The notes below the pieces were generated by a model that was given only the letters and a program-made list of their open reading frames with translations, searched no databases and was not told where the DNA came from. Both the position numbers and the translations under genes were made by a program. Shown here piece by piece: positions 57,050 to 64,000 of a stretch of 64,000 nt of DNA. The DNA lies in NCBI GenBank assembly GCA_041658565.1, contig JBAZZY010000002.1, positions 1 through 64,000 on the forward strand, written 5' to 3'. Position 1 is the stretch's first letter, and each line of letters begins with the position of its first letter. Source of the DNA: Actinomycetota bacterium (GTDB lineage Bacteria > Actinomycetota > AC-67).

Positions 57050-59005
57050 TCAGCGGGTCGGCAGGGTCAGGGTTGTCGAGGAGATCGCAACGACGCCGGG
57101 GATGTTGTTCGGTTGGTAGTAGGGCTGGTCGTTCGAGGTCACTTCGAGTTTGATCGAGTGTCCCGCGAGCCACCGGTATCCGTTTGGCGCCAGCTGGAAC
57201 CTGGCTTTCAATCCAGCGCTCGGCCCGTCGAGCGAGCGATAGACCCCCCGAGTCACCAGCGCTTGCTGCCCGCTTACCGGATCGACATCCCACAGTCTTG
57301 CGGCGAGCGTTGTGTCCGGCGCGGTGGTCGTGAAGTCGACGTCGACGACGGGTGCCCCAAGCATCGTGACATCGTCCGTCACCGGGAACACGTATGTCGC
57401 GGCGTTTGGATCCGCGATGCTCGAGTCGATCTTGCGACACCCTCGGTAGGACTGCGGGTTTTGCGTGATTGCGGCTTGAGTGACCGGATCGGTCAGGATG
57501 CCGACGCGACTCGGTCCTGCCGTGGTCGTGGTCTGCGCCTCGGTCGAGGTCCATGTCGCGACCGTCGGGTGGAGCCCGCTCCATGTCGGCGCTGTTACGA
57601 GTTCCATAGGCGCGTCGTGGTTCAAGCAGCGCGTGATCGCGGCGGTGACATCGAACGAGGGTGCCGGACCCACTCCTTTCAGGTAGTAGTCCAGGAACGC
57701 ATTCATGGCTTCGTGCGCCGCATCCCATTCGTCGATGCGCTCGGCCGCGTAGTCGTGACCGAAGTCGCCGAAGAAGAGCTTGATCGGATAGGCGGGGTCG
57801 TAGTCGCGCAGCGTGTTCGCCGCCTGCAAGGCGTGGAACGCCGTTAACAGCGGATCGGTCTCACCCTGTACCCAGAAGATCGGGATCAAGCCGTCGACCG
57901 GGATCCCGCGCGCCGACTTGTAGGTCCCGTACTGCTCGATCGCGTTCGCCAGTACCGGATCTTCGGCGGGGAACGGGTTCCCCGCGAGCATGCGCGCGGT
58001 CGCGGTCGTCGTGTCGGCGGTCGGGTCGACCCCGGGCGCAGGAGCGTAGCCGTTGCCGAGTGGGTGGGCCGCCGCCCACACGGCGGTGACGTAAGACTGA
58101 ATAGGCACGCCCACGGGGTCGGCGTGGTCACCGTCGGGGACGGATTCACCGTCGGAGTTCCTTCCGTTGGGCGCGACGGTCTCGATGAAGTCGAACCACG
58201 TGTAGAGCGGGACCGCGACCGTCCACCGCAGCGGCTCGGTGCCGTCGGGTGTCGTCCACGGTGCGAACTCGCCGTCTGCCTTCCCGGCGCAAGCATCGAC
58301 GCCGGTAATCTGCGCATCGGCGCCGCAACGGATCCGGTCCCGCAGGAATGCGTTCTGGATGGTGTTGCCGCCACCGAATGAACCGCCCGTGATGGCGAGT
58401 TTCGTCGCGTCCGCAACGCCCGAAGCAACCAGCGCGCCGGTGAGCCATTGGGTGTCGCGGACTTCCCACCGCTGATCTCCGGTGTGGATCCAGTACTTGT
58501 ATGACTGGCACTCCACCGAGGGCGCGACGTAGGGGATTGCACCCGGCGACTGCGGACCGCACGAGTCGTGCCAGCCGCGCATCGTGTAGGTGAGCACCGC
58601 GTACCCGCGCGAGGCGAACCAGATGTTGTTCCAGTGCGCGTTTGAGCCTCGTCTGAACTCCGAACTCACGGTGTCGGAGCGCCCGGTCTCTTCCCAGATC
58701 GTCTTGTCGTCGGTCCAGCCGTGATTCATCGAAACCAAGGGCAAGGGACCGGACGCATCGCACGGGAGCGTAACGTCTACCGACAGTGGGAGTCCGTCGA
58801 AGCTCGGCACCGTCCCGCGCCACATCGTGTAGCGGACACCGTCCTTGCTCAGGAAGTCACTCGGGGAGAGTGAGGCTCCCGGAATCCCGGCGAAGGGCGT
58901 TGCGGAGTTGGCCGCGCACGCAACGGCGTGCGCGGCCGGGCTCACCAAGAGAGATCCGACGAGGCTCGCCGCAGCGAGCAGTCCGAGCAAATGACGATGG
59001 CGCAT
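57050..59005 (-). CDS. Secreted CocE/NonD-family serine hydrolase, 651 aa
   Basis: Signal peptide 1-26 (LGLLAAASLVGSLLVSPAAH). The core: YTMRGWHDSCGP in the oxyanion region, ITGGSFGGGNTIQNAF with the nucleophile Ser in GGSFGG, WVQGETDPLL for Asp and GDFGHDYAAE for His, then a jelly-roll C-terminal domain (PVVDVDFTTTAPDTTLAARL). It is longer than cocaine esterase and similar to X-Pro dipeptidyl-peptidase-like enzymes. Third intact member in the window, not adjacent to the other two. The 3' fragment of a fourth lies just upstream (59039-59221). Confidence 0.85.
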   Translation of the reverse strand: MRHRHLLGLLAAASLVGSLLVSPAAHAVACAANSATPFAGIPGASLSPSDFLSKDGVRYTMWRGTVPSFDGLPLSVDVTLPCDASGPLPLVSMNHGWTDDKTIWEETGRSDTVSSEFRRGSNAHWNNIWFASRGYAVLTYTMRGWHDSCGPQSPGAIPYVAPSVECQSYKYWIHTGDQRWEVRDTQWLTGALVASGVADATKLAITGGSFGGGNTIQNAFLRDRIRCGADAQITGVDACAGKADGEFAPWTTPDGTEPLRWTVAVPLYTWFDFIETVAPNGRNSDGESVPDGDHADPVGVPIQSYVTAVWAAAHPLGNGYAPAPGVDPTADTTTATARMLAGNPFPAEDPVLANAIEQYGTYKSARGIPVDGLIPIFWVQGETDPLLTAFHALQAANTLRDYDPAYPIKLFFGDFGHDYAAERIDEWDAAHEAMNAFLDYYLKGVGPAPSFDVTAAITRCLNHDAPMELVTAPTWSGLHPTVATWTSTEAQTTTTAGPSRVGILTDPVTQAAITQNPQSYRGCRKIDSSIADPNAATYVFPVTDDVTMLGAPVVDVDFTTTAPDTTLAARLWDVDPVSGQQALVTRGVYRSLDGPSAGLKARFQLAPNGYRWLAGHSIKLEVTSNDQPYYQPNNIPGVVAISSTTLTLPTR

Positions 59006-59038
59006 CTGTACCTCCGCAGGTTTTGGTTTCGTCGCCTC

Positions 59039-59221
59039 TCAGCCCGCGGTCGTAAGGATGACCTCGGACGGACGCATCTGGTCGTGGTAGACGAGGTTGC
59101 GGCCGGCGTACGGCAGCGGTTCGTGGTTGGGGGTGTCGGATGAACCGAACCACACCAAGAGCCGGTGCCCGGGCGCGATCGTGTAGGCCGTGTCCCAGAT
59201 ATCCATGCGGTATTCCAGCAC
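59039..59221 (-). pseudogene. C-terminal fragment of a fourth CocE/NonD-type hydrolase
   Basis: About 60 residues (LEYRMDIWDTAYTIAPGHRL then FGSSDTPNHEPLPYAG and a VYHDQMRPSEVIL end) match the last strands of the CocE jelly-roll domain; the pattern with GHRLLV is diagnostic. There is no hydrolase core upstream; beyond 59230 the frame loses similarity. It sits 34 nt upstream of the intact hydrolase gene's start, so a tandem pair existed and one copy was lost. Confidence 0.65.
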
Positions 59222-59284
59222 GGCCCTCTGAACTGCTGTGCGGTTCGGTTTCGTTCTTCGGTCTCTTGGCTAGGGCTTTCTCTG

Positions 59285-59836
59285 TTAGGAGCAGTTCGCC
59301 CTGAGGATGGGTGCCGGGGGGGTTCCTCCGACCGCCGGAGAAGAAAGCGTAGGAGGCTCAGCGCTTGGCTCGCCAGGGCGTACGTCCGGAAGCCCGTTAT
59401 TAATGCCGACCTGGGTCTGTCCTACGCCGACCTCGCCACCGGTCGTTCCTGGCGTTGTGATGGTCAACGTTCCTGGCGTTGTGATGGTCAAGGTTCCGCC
59501 CTTAACCCCGTACTGAATCACCGCGAGGCAGGCGGGTCCCAGGCTCGGGACGCTTACGTCTTTGGTCGTTGGGGCGACTGGGGGGAGCGGGGTCCCGTGT
59601 CCATCAAGGAGGGATATCATTGTGGGCGCCCTGACGATTCCTTGTGCGGTTTCGACGGCATCCGGCCCCCCGTAGAGCGCACAATAGAAGGGAATCCATA
59701 GGGGATCGCCAGCCAAATGACCCGCGCAGTCGTATAACACATCCCCTGCCGTAGCATGGGCTGCTCCCGCGCCTGCCCCGAGGAAGAGGCCTATCATCAA
59801 GGAGATTGGCACCGCCACTCGCGTTATTCTGCGCAT
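59285..59836 (-). CDS. Secreted hypothetical protein with tandem TLTITTPG repeat
   Basis: 183 residues. Signal peptide 1-28 (VAVPISLMIGLFLGAGAGAA). The mature part has four or five cysteines (YDCAGHLAG, FYCALYGGP, GPACLA), a short beta domain, and a C-terminal Thr/Pro/Gly-rich segment in which TLTITTPG occurs twice in a row. ATG 59836 has GGAGGAACGCAG upstream; ATG 59851 is in frame. No family recognised. Expressed from an AT-rich upstream region. Confidence 0.6.
   Translation of the reverse strand: MRRITRVAVPISLMIGLFLGAGAGAAHATAGDVLYDCAGHLAGDPLWIPFYCALYGGPDAVETAQGIVRAPTMISLLDGHGTPLPPVAPTTKDVSVPSLGPACLAVIQYGVKGGTLTITTPGTLTITTPGTTGGEVGVGQTQVGINNGLPDVRPGEPSAEPPTLSSPAVGGTPPAPILRANCS
59445..59492. 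repeat. 24-bp tandem duplication inside the gene above
   Basis: The unit beginning GTTCCTGGCGTTGTGATG occurs at 59445 and again at 59469; the copies differ only in their last base. It encodes eight residues and keeps the frame, so it can expand or contract by slippage without breaking the protein. Confidence 0.85.
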
Positions 59837-60003
59837 TCTGCGTTCCTCCATTTCTTGTGGGCGAGCACGAACCATATCGATTCTCGAATCTCCATAGGTT
59901 TCCCCCTTTATACCGATCTTACCGATAATAGGAGCATAAGAGGTAATTAAGACAATTGCCAACAAGCCGTGTTGACTCAGGTGAAAATCCCCGAAGCGTC
60001 CAG
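59837..60003. promoter_or_regulatory. AT-rich upstream region of the secreted repeat protein
   Basis: No gene. This stretch is strikingly AT-rich beside its surroundings. On the minus strand it contains TTGTCT, then TATTAT about 19 bp later, and further on TATAAA, any of which could be promoter elements. ACCGAT occurs twice (around 59912 and 59923). It may alternatively be foreign DNA next to the IS110 remnant. Confidence 0.35.
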
Positions 60004-60418
60004 TCATGCGGCATCCACCGGATCGAGGGTCTCTCGATAGCCGAGCCTGTTGAGTTGGAGGATGAGCTTTGTTGCTGTCCTTGCGGGGTCGTTGCGACGG
60101 AGGAAGTAGTCGCCTCCGAGATCGATCACTTCCTCTTCGAGCGCCTGGCGTAACACAGGGATCTTGACCCGGGCAACTCCGGTTAAATGGAGACCCCCAA
60201 CGCAACTCTCGGATCGGCTTGGGTGGCACGAACGAAGGACGTACCAGACCATGCTCGATGAGCTGCGTGATCCACTCAGCGTCACGCACGTCGGTCTTGC
60301 GTCCAGGGACGTTACGCAAATGCTGCGCGTTGAGCAGCCAGCATTCCACCCCGTCCTCGAGCACATGCCCCTGCGCGCGCCGCGCTTGCGTTGTCGAGCC
60401 GGTCCACCGGCGGAACAT
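60004..60418 (-). mobile_element. IS110-family transposase remnant with internal deletion
   Basis: From 60418 to about 60200 the minus strand encodes VECWLLNAQHLRNVPGRKTD and VRDAEWITQLIEHGLVRPSF, matching the DEDD domain of IS110 transposases. From 60162 to 60004, in another frame, follow EVIDLGGDYFLRRNDPART and LILQLNRLGY, the C-terminal end of such transposases. The Transposase_20 domain between is missing. The element is dead. No terminal structure is recognisable. Confidence 0.7.
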
Positions 60419-60489
60419 CTTTAGGTGAAATGCAGACGACTTCCCTCACCCGGACGGGAAGTCGTCTGCATCGTTACGGTGACGCGTTG

Positions 60490-61236
60490 TTACTCGCCGA
60501 GCCCCCAGTACGCAGCAGGCTTCGGTCGGTGACCGGAAAGGTGGCAGTTCCAGCATGCCGCCCCGCCGACTTGTGGTTCGGGGTCGGCGAGCCCCCTGTG
60601 GCAGTAGTGGCACGAGGGCGATCCCGCCTGCACTGCCGCCGGATCGAAGACCGGCTCCTCGGCGTTGACCAACGCCGCGTGCGTTGTGTGGGCGGGTGAG
60701 GTGAATCCACCCTGATCCGCGATGTGGCACTTGCCGCAGCCGAAGTTGTCCGCCCGGCCGTGCACCGTGTGACACGCCGCGCATCCCTGCTTGTCGTAGT
60801 TCTCGGCGTGCTTGTTGTCGTACGTCTTCGCTCCGGTCGCGGGATCGACGTGGATCGCCGCGTCGAGCAATGCCTTCGGGCTGATGTCTTGGTCAACAAC
60901 GCCCGGCGCCTTGCCCAGCACGTTCATGAAGCCGGATTCGGTGATGGTCTTGCCCTCGACCCAACTGTGACATCCGACGCAGGTGGCCGGAACCGCAGGG
61001 TCGGCTTCCGTTCCGTCCGATCGGATCGGCCAGCCTTTTGTTCCCAATACCGGCGTCTCGCCTGTTCCGCGCCAGACCCAGCGTCCCTTGCCTTCTGCGC
61101 CCGTCTGGCCCTTTTCGCGCATCCACGAACGCTGGCTCCGAACAGTGTCGGCGCTTGCCAGCAAGGGCAGGAGTGCGATCAGGCCCACGAGCAACGTCCC
61201 GAGCGCCACCAACGTCCAACGCTTCCTCGTCTTCAT
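60490..61236 (-). CDS. Secreted pentaheme c-type cytochrome
   Basis: 248 residues with signal peptide 1-29 (VALGTLLVGLIALLPLLASA) and five CxxCH heme sites: CVGCH 86-90, CAACH 152-156, CGKCH 167-171, CHYCH 209-213, CWNCH 228-232, plus distal histidines (AHTTHAAL). Hemes are covalently attached outside the membrane. Close spacing of sites 2-5 resembles NapC/NrfH-like or octaheme-like electron carriers. No reductase or maturation genes are next to it. The ATG at 61236 starts with MKTRKRW. A pair of palindromes 100-150 nt upstream may regulate it. Confidence 0.88.
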   Translation of the reverse strand: MKTRKRWTLVALGTLLVGLIALLPLLASADTVRSQRSWMREKGQTGAEGKGRWVWRGTGETPVLGTKGWPIRSDGTEADPAVPATCVGCHSWVEGKTITESGFMNVLGKAPGVVDQDISPKALLDAAIHVDPATGAKTYDNKHAENYDKQGCAACHTVHGRADNFGCGKCHIADQGGFTSPAHTTHAALVNAEEPVFDPAAVQAGSPSCHYCHRGLADPEPQVGGAACWNCHLSGHRPKPAAYWGLGE

Positions 61237-61338
61237 TGCGATTCCTCCCGCCGCCGATCCCTAACGAACTTGCCCCCGACACCGCAAAACCGTCCGAACA
61301 TGTCGGAATTATCAGTGTTGGTCCTAATTGTCTTGTTA

Positions 61339-61387
61339 CACCCAATAGCTGGGTGCGTCAATAGAAGACCCTAGGGTCAAGACCCTA
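61339..61387. promoter_or_regulatory. Two palindromes upstream of the pentaheme cytochrome
   Basis: CACCCA and TGGGTG (61339-61355) form one inverted repeat with a 5-nt spacer; GACCCTAGGGTC (61367-61378) is a perfect 12-bp palindrome, followed 2 nt later by a third GACCCTA. They lie about 100-150 nt upstream of the cytochrome start and could be operator sites. No regulator gene is seen nearby. The 61237-61437 gap otherwise shows nothing. Confidence 0.4.
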
Positions 61388-61437
61388 ATCTCCTGAAACT
61401 ACCGCTTTGGGTGCACTTCGATGCTGCGGCGGGCCTC

Positions 61438-62016
61438 TTAGCCGTCCCAGGCGCCATCCGCGATCGCCCGTCCGGCCGGCGGGTTTTGAAGTTCTATGAA
61501 GGCTCGTTCTCTGATGAGGACCGGATGGACCAGGCGATTCCCTTGGGGCCTCGTGCCGAGATAGACGGTGATCGTCACCCGATCCGCACCTTCAACAACT
61601 TCGATGTGGTGAAGTCCCTCCGGTTGTCCCCGCTCGAAGATGACCTCCAGAGCAGTCCGGTCGCGCGCCCATGCGACTCCCTTCAAGGGAACCGCATGAG
61701 GTCTGACGAGCTGGGGGTCCGGTTCCGCCAGGCGAAGACGGAACGGTTCTGGGGGCGTCAAGGAATGAAGTCGGTGACGCTCGATCAAACGCAACTGCGG
61801 CAGTCCGGGGTCTTCAGGCATCTCCCGGGCGTCTTTCGGGGTTTGGCAGACGAGTGTGATCTCGTGCCCGTCTTCCGACAGGCCCTCGGCGACGATGCGA
61901 ACTCCGCTTTGGAACAGCACCGTTCGCAGAGCCGCGAGTCGCACGTCTTGCTCGGGGCGCTGGACTGGGGACCCCTGGACCCGGTAGCGACGGATTTCTC
62001 CTGCGGCAGTCGGCAT
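61438..62016 (-). CDS. Conserved-type hypothetical protein, 192 aa
   Basis: A cytoplasmic-looking protein without signal peptide. Its second half has alternating strands that look like a genuine beta fold (ARDRTALEVIFERGQPEGLH then VEGADRVTITVYLGTRPQGN). Related patterns occur in actinobacterial hypothetical proteins. ATG 62016 has a weak ribosome site. It is divergent from the protease fragment region. Function unknown. Confidence 0.5.
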   Translation of the reverse strand: MPTAAGEIRRYRVQGSPVQRPEQDVRLAALRTVLFQSGVRIVAEGLSEDGHEITLVCQTPKDAREMPEDPGLPQLRLIERHRLHSLTPPEPFRLRLAEPDPQLVRPHAVPLKGVAWARDRTALEVIFERGQPEGLHHIEVVEGADRVTITVYLGTRPQGNRLVHPVLIRERAFIELQNPPAGRAIADGAWDG

Positions 62017-62109
62017 GACCCAACACCCCTTGCCGAGAACGTTACTTCAACGCCCCGCAGGAAGGTTCAGCAGTGGCGCATGTCCGCGCAGGAGTCGGAG
62101 CCGATCTGA

Positions 62110-62274
62110 TATGCGGATTGGGTCGACCTCGGTGGTGGGCCCCTTGTCAGCCTAGGGCTGGGCGACCTCCAGGGGCTCGGGTTCGTGACGCCGGCCGAGC
62201 ACCACGAGGGCCGACACATCGCGATCATCGCCGCCCGCAAGCATGGTATGCAGGAAACGCGCACGCTACGGTGA
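62110..62274 (+). pseudogene. Possible C-terminal fragment of an IS3/IS481-type transposase
   Basis: An open stretch without a start after a TGA at 62107 encodes WVDLGGGPLVSLGLGDLQGL and TPAEHHEGRHIAIIAARKHG, then stop. The TPAEHHEGR pattern followed by a basic helix resembles the end of integrase-type transposases. The evidence is a short pattern only. It lies directly before a protease gene lacking its N-terminus, which would fit an insertion junction. Confidence 0.3.
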
Positions 62275-62306
62275 ATCAACGCATGCGGAGGGGCTGCGGA
62301 CAGACG

Positions 62307-62684
62307 ATGAGTGAGAGGATTCCCTTACGGATTCCGGTGAAAGGCTCAGGCGCAGTCAATGACGGCCGCTGCGATCTTGGCTGGTATGGCTCCTGGGAAA
62401 AGAGCCCTCCTGGTGCTGATGACATCTACTTATATACCTGCGAGATGCACCCAGCCGGGACCACCCGCAGGAGAGAAGTGATGGCACACGAGTTCGGACA
62501 CGCACTCGGGCTAGCCGATGGTTGCATCGAGCACCAGGGCCTTTCGTATCTGATGATGGGCGGGCCGGACAGCGTCGATCCGTTCGCCGGATTCTGCGGC
62601 TGCATTGGCCCTGGGCAGCATGAGAAGAATGACTACTACGCGCGATGGGGATGTTTGGAGCCTCTATGTTCGCAACCAGGGTAA
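62307..62684 (+). CDS. Matrixin-like zinc metalloprotease, apparently N-terminally truncated
   Basis: About 125 residues with the metzincin zinc site HEFGHALGLAD (HExxHxxGxxD) and the downstream SYLMMGG, the Met-turn. A disulfide-rich stretch follows (DPFAGFCGCIGPGQHEKNDY). There is no signal peptide, and the N-terminal part of a normal catalytic domain is cut off at about RIPLRIPVKG, so it is probably a broken gene. ATG 62307 and 62283 are both possible. Its end overlaps the next gene by 19 nt. Confidence 0.5.
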   Translation: MSERIPLRIPVKGSGAVNDGRCDLGWYGSWEKSPPGADDIYLYTCEMHPAGTTRRREVMAHEFGHALGLADGCIEHQGLSYLMMGGPDSVDPFAGFCGCIGPGQHEKNDYYARWGCLEPLCSQPG

Positions 62685-63238
62685 TGACGCTTCTCGGTCG
62701 GCGCAGCATCGCAACGGTGCTCGCCTTGGTAGCGTTGGCCACACCTCTCGTGTACGAGGCCTACATGCGTTCCGTCGCGGCCACCTTCGAGATTCGGGCA
62801 TTCTCGCGGGATCTGTCGGATCCGCGACGACTGGCCGGTTTCGCTGACGATGTTTTCGTCGGACGTGTCGAGGGTGAGGGTCGCTTCTACGACCTGGATT
62901 CGACAGTCAATCGAACAGTATTCCCGGTTCGCGTTTTGGAGGTTCTGAAGGGTGACGTGCCATCTGCCGATATCCTCGTGAATCAAGTCGGGGGCGAGGA
63001 TCAGTACGGAAACGTGTGGCGAATCGAGGGTGTACCTATGCTTCAGCCAAGCGAGACATACCTGTTCGCGACACGATCTTCGGGAGACGACTTCCTCGGC
63101 GAGACTGCGACGCCGGGTGTAGGTCACACGCTCCTAGCGTCTGATGATCAGCGGCGACGGCTTGTTCGCCGGTTCCGCGATGCGATCCAGTCGGCGATCC
63201 CTTACGACGTCCCCAATCCCGCGCGATCTGACAGGTAG
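62666..63238 (+). CDS. Secreted or membrane-anchored hypothetical protein, 190 aa
   Basis: An N-terminal membrane helix or signal (SIATVLALVALATPLVYEAY), then a beta domain with FADDVFVGRVEG, VFPVRVLEVLKGDVPSADIL and YLFATRSSGDD, a pattern that recurs in actinobacterial exported hypothetical proteins. ATG 62666 has GGAG at 5-nt spacing within the end of the protease gene; ATG 62645 and 62684 are in frame. Overlap with the protease suggests they were once coexpressed. From 63239 to 63506 I see no gene. Confidence 0.6.
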   Translation: MFATRVMTLLGRRSIATVLALVALATPLVYEAYMRSVAATFEIRAFSRDLSDPRRLAGFADDVFVGRVEGEGRFYDLDSTVNRTVFPVRVLEVLKGDVPSADILVNQVGGEDQYGNVWRIEGVPMLQPSETYLFATRSSGDDFLGETATPGVGHTLLASDDQRRRLVRRFRDAIQSAIPYDVPNPARSDR

Positions 63239-63506
63239 TTCTCGTTCCGCCGTTGGCAGAGAGGGTGCGCGCTTAGTTCGCCCGCTGACGACTAACCTCG
63301 ATTCTCGGTTCAGCGCGGACATCCGCAAGTCGCTGCCGATCTGCTCACAAGCCCCGGACGCGGGCCGGCCGAGGGAGACGCGTTGATCAGATGGATGGAG
63401 CAGAACGAAGATGCCTGGCGTTCTTGATCCCGAGTACCCAAGGGTCTCGAAGCATCGAGAACCAGGCGGCGAGATGCTGGTGAGTTGCACAACCGAGGCG
63501 ACGGTG

Positions 63507-64000
63507 TCAGCCGAAGGGCTTCGAGGGGCGGCGCAAAGCGTAGCCTTTGGAGTCGTAGTCCCAGCACTCCCATGAGGGGTAGACGTCTTCCCAGCCGCCG
63601 TCATTCCACCTCTGCACCTCGACGCAGCGCACGGCATCATGGGTGTTTGGCGCATACGTCATTGGCGGGGCAACATCGGCCTTGAACTCGCGAAGTGTCT
63701 CCAGAGCGGCGACGAACTTCTCACGCGTGGGGTTGGGTCCGGCGCGACGCAGACCTTCGACGAACATCTGTGCCGCGGTCCACGAGACCTCGGCGACTGC
63801 CATGACCGACGTTCCCGGGTAGTAGCGATGAAGGGCCTCGACGTAGCGTCGCGGTCCGGGCAGGTTCATGTGCAGAGACGGCATCAATTGCGTTTCGAGG
63901 TTGATCGCCTTCGTCTTCTCAAGTACGTCCGCGACGTAGTCGTTGCGCTCCGTGTCGGCGAAGCCGGTGCTGAAGACCTGCGGATACCAGTTCTGTTGAG
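63507..64000 (-). CDS. ABC substrate-binding protein (Peripla_BP_6 type), C-terminal part, open at window edge
   Basis: The minus-strand frame enters from beyond 64000 and ends at 63507. The 164 visible residues (QNWYPQVFSTGFADTERNDY; later VSWTAAQMFVEGLRRAGPNP then TREKFVAALETL and VQRWNDGGWEDVYP) match the second lobe of branched-chain-type binding proteins. It belongs to the same broad family as the four lipoproteins at 32.7-55.1 kb but is clearly more distant and has a different C-terminus. Its N-terminal half and any signal lie outside the window. Confidence 0.8.
   Translation of the reverse strand, partial: QQNWYPQVFSTGFADTERNDYVADVLEKTKAINLETQLMPSLHMNLPGPRRYVEALHRYYPGTSVMAVAEVSWTAAQMFVEGLRRAGPNPTREKFVAALETLREFKADVAPPMTYAPNTHDAVRCVEVQRWNDGGWEDVYPSWECWDYDSKGYALRRPSKPFG

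Noticed and set aside
61367..61387. Intrinsic terminator
   Set aside because: The palindrome has no loop and no U-tract and lies upstream, not downstream, of the genes around it.

Overview
This is a high-GC stretch of an actinobacterial chromosome, most likely from an uncultivated soil or freshwater lineage of Actinomycetota outside the well-known genera. Pointers are the GC-rich codon use, frequent GTG and TTG starts, short 4-nt gene overlaps, and typical actinobacterial families: DUF6458, a BTAD/SARP regulator, an AbiEi-DUF559 protein, small hydrophobic proteins, and secreted CocE/NonD hydrolases. I see no rRNA, tRNA or CRISPR array.

Region 1 (1-5.0 kb) is a junk-rich accessory segment. 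It holds an IS256-type transposase tail abutting a beheaded hydrolase, a PHP-domain secreted protein, an IS21-like end, fragments of several genes, a degraded HTH/nucleotidyltransferase toxin pair and an intact VapBC pair. Region 2 (5.2-18.7 kb) has two tandem secreted CocE-type hydrolases, CorA, an ArsR-SulP operon, a cupin, a secreted/membrane gene pair, an AbiEi-DUF559 gene flanked by a 34-bp direct repeat, a secreted nuclease/phosphatase-like protein, and an ACR3 arsenite exporter preceded by a stump of its ArsR regulator. Region 3 (18.7-26.1 kb) looks like an envelope/stress cluster: two near-identical DUF6458 proteins, CsbD, very small membrane peptides, a double-Cys-pair peptide, a C39-like secreted protease, a frameshifted BTAD regulator, a DEAD-box helicase and a second VapBC. 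A secreted S8 protease follows.

Region 4 (28.0-55.4 kb) is the most interesting part. Eight co-directional genes (M24 metallohydrolase, Gfo/Idh dehydrogenase, BKACE, SDR, FAH hydrolase, lipoprotein substrate-binding protein, BadF-type kinase, GH4 glycosidase) converge on a single branched-chain-type ABC transporter (fused LivH-LivM, LivG, LivF). Three more closely related substrate-binding lipoproteins (42.1, 48.0 and 53.6 kb) lie nearby on the opposite strand, interleaved with a second M24 plus Gfo/Idh pair, DMT transporters, a PIG-L deacetylase and an SDR/hydrolase/amine-oxidase operon. A fifth, more distant substrate-binding protein runs off the window end. A truncated DMT gene next to the fourth one is a scar of tandem duplication. 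I infer an island for uptake and oxidative breakdown of a family of related small molecules, perhaps glycosides or amino-sugar conjugates, with substrate range widened by duplicating the binding protein; the substrate is unknown.

Region 5 (55.6-64.0 kb) has NADP-type glutamate dehydrogenase, a third CocE hydrolase plus the tail of a fourth, a secreted repeat protein, an IS110 remnant, a pentaheme cytochrome, two secreted or hypothetical proteins, a truncated matrixin-like protease and the fifth binding protein. All starts were chosen from Shine-Dalgarno placement, overlaps and family length; functions are by recognition of motifs only, without database searches.
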